Source of the DNA: Excoecaria cochinchinensis
Lineage: Eukaryota > Streptophyta > Magnoliopsida > Malpighiales > Euphorbiaceae
Length of the DNA: 64,000 nucleotides
Reading direction: 5' to 3'
NCBI GenBank assembly: GCA_947683425.1
Contig: CANTUQ010000058.1
Location: 17,299,501 to 17,363,500 of the forward strand
Of the stretch, positions 56,551 through 64,000 are shown piece by piece (position 1 is the stretch's first letter; every line of letters begins with the position of its first letter). Position numbers and translations under genes: made by a program. The notes under the pieces were generated by a model. That model saw nothing but the letters and a program-made list of their open reading frames with translations. It did not search any database and had not been told where the DNA came from.

Positions 56551-59162
56551 TGTAACACCCCAACACCCCTCGGGAGGATATCGGGGTATACTAGTGGAAG
56601 CGATAGCAAAATACACATTAATACCAGATAAGAAAATCAAATAACACTTGGGCCCAACATGCATTTTACAAATATTATACATATTACAAAACTATTGTCA
56701 TTTTACTTTACATATTCGTTTCTGTACATATATTGTAATAAACATTTACATACAACGATTATACTGTTCTATTACATAATGATGTTACTCAAAACATCAA
56801 AGGCAAACTCTATCTTATACATAAGGATCAAAACAAAAACTCCTAGTGGCCATGACCTGCAGATGCACTCAGACTGATCCAACCCTGCAAACCTACACGA
56901 AAACAAATATCCGTGCTAAGCGATGACGCTTAGTAGGGATGAAAATAAAGCAAAGGACTTCTACCTAAGTCGCACACATATCACATGCATCATTTATAAA
57001 CATGCTCAACACGAAATCGGTATTCACATAGTCTATACAATCTTGTGTTCACATGCATATAAGCTTATTCATTTACAGATTATTTTCACATGCATATAAA
57101 CTCGTATTCACATACAGGTCATATATACATAATCTCATATACCAAAACAAAAGAGCAGATATACAGAACGAAACTTATACATCAACTCTTATACACTTCA
57201 ACACATAAAATAAGAATAGCCTGAAATCCTTTAGTTGTGGATACGGGCGCTATATAAACAGAAGACCGAAGTCTCAGAACATGTGCTATATCTGTATCTG
57301 TATGACCATCTCGGAGGTCGGCCGCTTTGCCCAAATGGGGCGGTCTGTAGCAGCTACACGGTAACCCTTTATAAGCATGCTTATCTATCCACCGCTATGA
57401 CTCTTCAGGCTTAACATATGGACTCTACACAACCTATACACTATATCGTATACATTACAGTCATTCAAGCATTATATCATGATTCAATCCTATACATATT
57501 CAATACCACATTGCATGTCATGTTCAATAATTAAAAAGCATATGAATATTTATTCATACGGCAAGTCAAGTGCAATCTTCACAAAGCATGTAACATTTGG
57601 GCTCCACTCATAAATTCATATACCATAGCATCATTTACATATAACTCAATTATAAAGACATACATATACTCCTTTTATAATGTTAGATAAGAGTTGGATA
57701 AGTGGTATTAACTTCCGGTGAAGTTCAGGTATGATTCGGGAAGAAAAAAGTACATTTTAGGGTGAAGGTTAAGGTGCCACGGTGGTAAGACATTCATTCC
57801 CACCATGTAGAACGCTAAAAATGGGTAAAAATGGGACAGAATCATTTTACACGGCGGTGAGGAATTCCATACCGCCGTGTAAACCTATTCTGCCTCACAA
57901 CGGGAGATAGGTTCCAAACTGGCTTCAGGTCTAAACTTGTCACACATTTTACACATAGTTAGAGACATTTTCAGGAAAAAGTTTATTCATAACAATTATT
58001 CCTTATGATGTTAACTTTCACATGGTAAAAATTTCAGGTCAATTGGACATCTATAACTCCATACATGAGCTAAACAACTTATACTATTCCTGTAACCCGA
58101 CCCAAACAGAGACACTTCGGTTTTTAAATTTATCAAGGATCTTAGAACTAGAATTGGCTTCCAGTCCTTCAGAGACAATTTTAGATATAATTATTATCTT
58201 TCTAATGGCACTGGAATCATTCAATTTGGAGGTCTAGAGCTCTACTTATGATAAGAACAATACACAAAGGTCTGATAAAAACTGAACATAATTTCCCCAA
58301 AATCACACCTTACACACAAAAACTATATGGACAACACCTAACACCATCCAAATTCATGCAAAATGACCAAATTACATAATCATAAACATATATAAATACA
58401 TGTAGCACCAGAACACCACAAGCAATCAAAATGAACAAAGCTAAAAACACACACGATCCCAACCTTAAATAGCTCTCTTGCTGCTCTCTACTCATTCCGA
58501 TCTTCTTTTTGCCTTAGTCCAAGCTCTTGATCACAGCTTCCAACAAAATCATACAAGAATATTTGAATTAACCCTCTTATCACTTTAAATTAAAACAGGA
58601 ATATGGTAAGAAAAAGGAGGTCAGCTCAAAAGACTAACCAAACTTACCTTCTCAAGACTCTCATTCAACCCTTCTCTTATTCTTCAAACCAATCTAAGAG
58701 AACCAACTCAAGGTAAACCAAAAGAGAAGAAAGAAAAGAAAAATAAATAGGAAAGGAAAGGAGCACGACAGAAAACAATGGAAAAACAAGAAGAATAAAA
58801 GCTAAAAGCAAGAGTAACTTGGGACAAAATGAAGAAAATGGAGTAGCTGGTCAATGCTCATCCAAAAATTAAATTCCCACTTTCCAAAATTAAATACATG
58901 TATATCTCTTTAGCCACTTAATTCTTTTAATTCATATGTATCTCTTTGACAAATACATGTATTTAAATAAACCAAGTGTCAATCTCCTACGATGCCATGT
59001 GTCAAGAGCCCCATCAACCACACCCACAAAAACACAGCTGTGTTCTACCCAAAAGCACAGCTGTGCTTTCATGCAAACTCACTCTTTTATACACACAAAT
59101 CCTTGAATTTCTGAACAAAACTTTGCAATTCTTCCAGGGCCAAATCGGGTTGTTACAAAGAA
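56546..59162 (-). mobile_element. Solo gypsy LTR inserted in the gypsy gag gene
   Basis: The LTR spans 56551-59157 (2607 bp), with ends TGTAACACC and GGTTGTTACA. The flanks AGGAA (56546-56550) and AAGAA (59158-59162) fit a 5-bp duplication with one change. Landmarks are CTAAGCGATGACGCTTAG (about 56915), TATAAGCATGCTTATC (about 57372) and a minus-strand AAGGTAAG (58647-58654). Its inverted repeats differ from those of the other copies: ACACGGCGGT...ACCGCCGTGT (57850-57882) and CACAGCTGTG twice (59034-59069). Confidence 0.88.
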
Positions 59163-60045
59163 TACCCCAAGCTTTCTTACTACTGATAACTCCACTATCC
59201 GAGGTTTTTCTCTTTTGCTCTATTCTCTGTTTTACCAACTCCGACTCTTTTAACTTCATGGCCGCTGCCACTAACTGATAATAGCGCACTGGCTATATGA
59301 CCGCCATGGCTGACAAGGGTCCCCTGATCACCTATCTCAATCCATCCTCAAAGTGTCGACACTTGAAATCCTCTGTCAATAACACATCCGGTACATACTT
59401 GCTCAACCGGCTGTACTCTTTCTCATACTCACTCACCGACATATTTCTCTGCTTTAAACTAATGAACTCCTTCCACTTCGCTTCCCGGTAAGCCTTCGTA
59501 ATATACTTCTTTTCGAATTCTTGCACAAAGAATTCCTAGTTCATCTCAATCGGTCTTAGGGGATTGTGAATCACCAACTTTCCCAAATCGTATACTGCTC
59601 CTTACAAAAGCGACATGGCACAAGCTACACGCTAATTCTGAGGGCATCTAATCTCTTGAAGTATCCTATTAGTCCTCTCTAACCAAAATTCTGCCACATC
59701 GGATTGGTCCAAAGAAGTTCCACTGAACTCTTTCGCTCCCCTTTTTCTTAACAGTTTAGTAGGAGCCTTAGGAGGTGTTAGTCTATCTACCAACTGTAAC
59801 AACCCTTGTACTAAAGCCGGATCACCATAAGCATGACTATGACCCTCAGCTGGAACACGTTCAGGTACAGACCGATCACCCCTTACCGGGTTCACACTAC
59901 CAGTCATCTCACCCACATCCTCACTCAAATCAGACTCCACAACACTACACAACATAGCATCTACATTAGGCCATAACTCTAGACAAACTCGCATACAAAA
60001 ACTCTATACTAAGATAACCAAAAGACCAGAACCACCTAAACTTAT
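59158..60045 (-). pseudogene. Gag N-terminal and Retrotrans_gag core of the gypsy element
   Basis: On the minus strand a frame starting about 59994 leads to FSGTSLDQSDVAEFWLERTN. After stops come FEKKYITKAYREAKWKEFI and MSVSEYEKEYSRLSKYVPD. This is the plant chromovirus-type Retrotrans_gag core. A Lys/Arg-rich stretch (about 59170-59260) follows before the solo LTR junction. Stops at about 59600 (TAA) and 59537 (TAG) fit CAA and TGG codons mutated by transition. The reading frame continued at 56550 before the LTR insertion. Confidence 0.85.
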
Positions 60046-60057
60046 GCTTTGATACCA
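60046..60057 (-). other. Primer binding site of the gag-only gypsy element
   Basis: The minus strand reads TGGTATCAAAGC, complementary to initiator tRNA-Met, five bases inside the 5' LTR end at 60063. Confidence 0.88.
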
Positions 60058-60062
60058 CTAAA

Positions 60063-61571
60063 TGTAACACCAAATACCCCTTGGAGGATATCGAGGTACC
60101 ACATACACAAAACCACATACATACATCCATACATACTAAAGTTAAAGTGGAAGCAGTAATATAAGACAGAAATGAATAATTTAATTACATAAATCAAAAA
60201 TATGCATTAATTATAAAATTACATAAGGATCCTTATAACAATTACATATACATAATCTGTACAAAAATATATACAAAATACAGGAGCAAAATACAAAAAG
60301 AAACAACTCTAACTCGTAATGGCCGACCTGCAGATGCACCACACCGAACGAACCTACCAACTACATAGGGAAAATGCCCGTGCTAAGCCATAACGCTTAG
60401 TGAGTAGGAACAAAAATAAGAATACACACATAATAATATTCACTCTAGAATATGCATAAGTGGAATATGCAAAGTTCATATGCATTAACATACTATAACC
60501 ACTCCAATAATAAAGCAAGTAACATATAAACGTATTCATTAAATAAAAAATGAATAACAGAGATCAAGCATAGGGGCAAATCACTACACTAAACATTTCT
60601 TATATGCAATAAACACATTTTAGAATGCAATTCCCAGAACACTCTCAATACACTAGCCTGAATTACATGGGTGGTGGATACAGGCACACTGGACACTGTG
60701 AATAGTATCAAACACTGGAGACCGAAGTCTCAAAATATTTTCAAACTTTTAGATACCCGAAGGTATCAAACACTAGACCCAAATGGGGTCAAACACTAGC
60801 AGTTGCAATCACTATCCTTTTATAAGTATGCTTATCTATCCACTACTATGACCATTCAGGCTTACGAACACACACTGTCACAAAACTTAAACTTTACAGT
60901 ATAGAAGAATCACATCACTTAACATAAATGAATATCGATATAAACATGTAAATAGTACAAACATTATCTCATGATAATAATAATTATAAAGTAAATATGA
61001 GTGAGAAACCATGCAAAGTACAATAAAAAAAATATTTTGAAACACAGGGAAGGGTCGAGCTCACAACGACCCGTAGTGCCCACGACAGAGGCAAAGCCCG
61101 CCATAAGTCGCGCTCACGATGAACTGTAAGCTTGCGAAAGGCAGGAACAAAGTCTCTGGCCTGCTCGCGACAGAGCACGGCAGGTCGCTTTCACGCTCAC
61201 GCGAAAAGGCGTGCTCGCGAGGAAGCCTCGCCAAGCAGGAGCTCGGCTATCGAGCTCTCTGTCGCGCTCACGACAGAGAGGACATCAGCTGAAGCTCGAC
61301 AATCATGCCCTCTTTCGTGCTCGCGATAGAGTCGTGAATTCACGCCCAAAAATCACTCTAACCCTGCTCTATGCAAACCCAACTTAACCAAAACCAAGCA
61401 ATCATGCATACAATTCAAATCATCCACCATTCACACTCAAAACATGCTTATAATCATACCATTAACATCAAATAATCATATTAAATAATTAATTCACACA
61501 TAAGAAAAATAATTAACTAACTTTACATTTTCACTCAAACATCAAACTCGGAATTTAAAAGGAAGAACCAA
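60063..61571 (-). repeat. 5' LTR of the gag-only gypsy element, truncated by a MULE
   Basis: Collinear with 46205-47727 and very similar throughout, including the CTAAGCCATAACGCTTAG hairpin (about 60383), TATAAGTATGCTTATC (about 60822) and the CGCGAC cluster (61055-61330). At 61571 the match stops within GGAAGAACCAA, which in the 3' LTR continues GACACACAAA (about 47720). Confidence 0.88.
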
Positions 61572-61800
61572 GGGGTTAATTTCATCGGTGGTAACTAAAC
61601 TTTTGAGTTTGTAACGCTGTGGTCACTTAACTCCGATTTGTATCGAAAAAATAACTCAGCTTTTATTTTGTAACGGGATGGTCATAATGATCGGAATTTA
61701 ACTGATCCGATCATCGGCGCATGGACAAACAACGATTAACATCGCCATGTCGGATAAATTGCCACGTTGGATGCTGATTGGATCCAACGTGGCAATTTTT
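61572..61800 (+). repeat. Left terminal repeat of the MULE
   Basis: It contains GGTCACTTAACTCCGATTTG, TTTTGTAACGGGATGGTCAT and GATCGGAATTTAACTGATCC, features shared with many plant Mutator-like terminal repeats. Its inner limit is set roughly at the T-run before 61810. Confidence 0.65.
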
Positions 61801-62397
61801 TTTTTAAAAAAAAAGAAGGTAAAAATCTAGATTTTTTTAACTGGGTACCTATCCCCCACCCCCACCCTCTCTGTGGCTATCGTGCTCTCCTTCTTACTGG
61901 CCCCTCAGTGTGCCTTAAGGTGTGTATCGCGCTTCTCCTTCTCTATACTTTCCAGTCTCTATGTAATATCAGTTGTAAAATCGTGGGTTTCTCTCTATCT
62001 TTCAGGTATCTCCGTCGATCAGTATCTCCGTGGATGTGTCTCCGTCGATCTCTCTATTCGTCGCACCTTCTAGCTATCTCTTCCTCTCACCGACGTCTCA
62101 TCAATCTATAAGTATATGTAGGTGAGGTCATATGTCGATCTCTCTTTATTTCTCTTTCTTTTGCTCACTAATCACATATTGGTCTCTTTCTTTCTCTCTC
62201 TGTTTTTCATCACTTTCATTTTCACAAAATATACTTGTGAGATTAAGAGCGAAAAATATCCCGCTCAGCTTTTGGGGAACAAAAATAAACTAAAAAAATT
62301 AATTTTCTTTTTTTGTGGCTTTTAGAGAACAAACAGAGAGGTTTGAAGTAAGTGGGAGTTAGGGGAAAAGTTGAAAGCAGAGACATTGAGGACCACA

Positions 62398-64000
62398 ATG
62401 GTCCATCATGTTAGAAGAATTGAGAACACAGGGCCACCACAATATGGTATGTAAACCCTAAAATTACAATATTTAAACTACTTTTTGGGTTGGATAACAT
62501 AGCATTTGGGTATTCATGTAATTTCCGTAGTGATTAAACTATACTATTTGATGCTTTTGTGTAACGTTGGTTGCTGAAATATTTAGTAATTTGATGGCTT
62601 ATTTTGTATTATTCTAAGCACTAACATATGTTGTTTCCCCTTTCGTGAGCATATAATGTTGGCTGTTAAACCCATTTTAATATGTCAACAACTGTTATTT
62701 TAATAATAGATTAGGACAGTGCACATTGTTTGTTTTAATAAGTACATAAAATCTGTGGGTTTGGGAGTATTTATTGTATTTTTTATATAGATTATTTTTT
62801 ATACAGATCCGCTTGATGATTATTTTACAGTTATTTTGCACTATAAAGGAGTTATCTGCATCGATGGCTATTATGGTGGTGAGGTTGTGTGGTTTGACTG
62901 GTGTGATGTTGAGTCTGTTAGCCTTAGTGTAATAGATAGGTGGGTTAAAAGTTTATGTGGTGATGGATATGTCAGATATTTTTATAAGCCACCAAGATAT
63001 GTTTATAGGGGATCTTTAAGGCCACTAGATTGGGACAATGCTATTTATGAAATGGCTTTATGCATTGATAAGAAAAATAGAGAATTAGATGTGTATATAA
63101 ATCATTTCTCAGATAATACGCTTGAAGATTTGGAAGAAAATAGAACTCCTTATAGAAAATGTGGGGATGAGGATGTTGTAGTATCTGATGTAGTAGTTGA
63201 TGCTGGGACAGTAGATGTTGAAGTTGATGCTGATGAAATTAAAGGTAATAATGAAGAAAGGAAGGCGGGTAAGCATAATGAAAATGAAGTTTTTATTGAT
63301 GCTGATTATGATATATCAGCTAATGACAATGACTTTGAGGAGGCTTTAAATGGAAAAGGTGATATGGACAGCAATAGGGGAAGGACAAGTGGCAGTTCAT
63401 CAAGCCAACATACCCCTGAAATACATATACCTGAGGTGGATTCTAAAGAAGAATCTGAATATTGTGATTCTGATGAGCTGGATTTAGGAGTTGATAATGA
63501 TGATGAAGGAAATAAAAGGATGAAGTATCCAGAGTTTAATGAAGCGAAAAATATGGCCAACCCTATTATTCTCCATGGAATGAAGTTTAGTAATTTTGAA
63601 CAGTTCAAAAGAGCCTGCAGAAATTGGGGCATAAATAATAGGTGGGATTTGTGGTTTCCCACAAATGATAAGGCCAGGTGTATTTGAAATGTAAAGACCC
63701 AATTTGTGATTTTAGATTGTACTCTTCGAAGGTAAGCAAGTATGACCCGATTGTTCAGATTAAGACGTCCAATTTTTCACACACATGCTCTAAGATATTC
63801 AAGAGTAGGAATTTAACCTCTCAGTAGATCGCAGCCAAATATTATGACAAAATTAGAGTTGATCCTAGTTGGAGTTTGAAGGGAATTAAGAAGCAAGTTC
63901 AGGATTATTTGGGGTATACAATAACTAGGATGAAAGCATGGAGGGCAAAAGATATGGCTTTGAAGTGGATTTATGGGAATGAGAATTTGCAATACAGTGC
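62398..64000 (+). pseudogene. MULE transposase (MURA/MuDR family), N-terminal part, frameshifted
   Basis: Exon 1 (62398-62446) begins MVHHVRRIENTGPP. The intron 62447-62830 (GTATGT...TTACAG) joins in phase to exon 2 at 62831. Exon 2 opens with an N-terminal domain (VILHYKGVICIDGYYGGEVV) typical of plant MULE proteins. A long acidic Asp/Glu/Asn-rich linker (about residues 110-235) follows, then the MuDR start NPIILHGMKFSNFEQFKRAC. At about 63675 a one-base shift breaks the frame (a stop follows at 63685). In the shifted frame the MuDR zinc/DNA-binding region continues (CSKIFKSRNLTSQ), with a TAG at 63825 explained by TGG, then SWSLKGIKKQVQDYLG and RMKAWRAKDMAL. The DDE core would lie beyond the window end. 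Confidence 0.88.

Larger units (their letters stand above)
46205..61571 (-). mobile_element. Gag-only Ty3/gypsy (chromovirus-like) element, host of nested insertions
   Basis: The 3' LTR is 46205-48381 and the 5' LTR starts at 60063, both in minus orientation. A primer binding site TGGTATCAAAGC lies just inside the 5' LTR (60046-60057) and a polypurine tract next to the 3' LTR (48382-48397). After removing the copia insertion (48398-56061 plus one TSD copy) and the solo LTR (56551-59157), the internal region is about 1.4 kb and holds only gag. Sequence runs from the gag stop to the polypurine tract with no trace of protease, reverse transcriptase or integrase. The pre-LTR sequence GAGGACGAAATTTCTTAAGG resembles the 3' end of Tekay/Del chromoviruses. 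The 5' LTR is cut at 61571 by a Mutator-like element; its remainder is outside the window. Confidence 0.85.
61572..64000 (+). mobile_element. Mutator-like element (MULE), left part; continues beyond the window
   Basis: The terminal repeat begins GGGGTTAATTTCATCGGTGG exactly where the gypsy 5' LTR stops matching its partner. Related terminal repeats occur at 36080-36412. About 600 bp of pyrimidine-rich leader follow, then a transposase gene from 62398. The right end and the 9-bp target duplication lie outside the window. Confidence 0.85.

Noticed and set aside
53009..59157. The TGTAACACC-ended segments as 2.4-2.6 kb DNA transposons
   Set aside because: 5-bp duplications, TG...CA ends and collinearity with the LTRs of the gag-only gypsy element identify them as solo LTRs.

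Overview
This window looks like nuclear DNA from a flowering plant, most likely a eudicot. It is AT-rich, has intron-containing plant genes, and is dominated by plant transposon families: Ty3/gypsy and Ty1/copia LTR elements, L1-type LINEs, CACTA, hAT, Mutator-like and MITE sequences, plus an Au-SINE-like tail. The species cannot be named from sequence alone.

Layout. (1) 805-8482 is a complete but decayed LTR retrotransposon on the minus strand. It has two ~460 bp LTRs, a 5-bp target duplication GTTAT, gag and protease, but no reverse transcriptase or integrase. On the opposite strand it carries a multi-exon gene with its own TATA box, introns and poly(A) signal. (2) 8483-17254 is gene-free AT-rich DNA with a LINE scrap, a CACTA end and a PIF/Harbinger-like MITE. 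(3) 17255-32864 is the host gene island: a membrane RING E3 ligase (plus strand, 8 coding exons, 470 aa), a coiled-coil ELKS/CAST-like protein (minus strand, about 540 aa) and a bromodomain protein (minus strand, 10 coding exons, about 701 aa). I assembled these exons by hand; phases match at every junction and nearly all introns are GT-AG. (4) 33.8-44 kb is a mosaic of transposon fragments: a copia LTR, hAT and MULE ends, a plus-strand gypsy LTR, and a hAT MITE sitting in an AT-rich repeat array. (5) 44.0-64.0 kb is a nested stack. A LINE on the minus strand is interrupted by a gag-only gypsy element (46205 to at least 61571). That element holds a copia element (48398-56061, TSD CTTAA), a solo gypsy LTR in its gag gene (56551-59157) and a Mutator-like element in its 5' LTR (61572 to the window end). 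The copia element itself holds another solo LTR (53009-55393, TSD CTCTT).

The three host genes are independent housekeeping-type loci (ubiquitin ligation, coiled-coil scaffold, acetyl-lysine reading) and form no pathway visible here. All transposon genes are broken. Their premature stops are almost all explained by C-to-T or G-to-A transitions, as expected for long-methylated plant DNA. The most unusual structures are two different LTR elements that kept gag but lost pol, the self-contained antisense gene in the first, and a gypsy LTR family whose copies carry different inverted-repeat modules at the same position.
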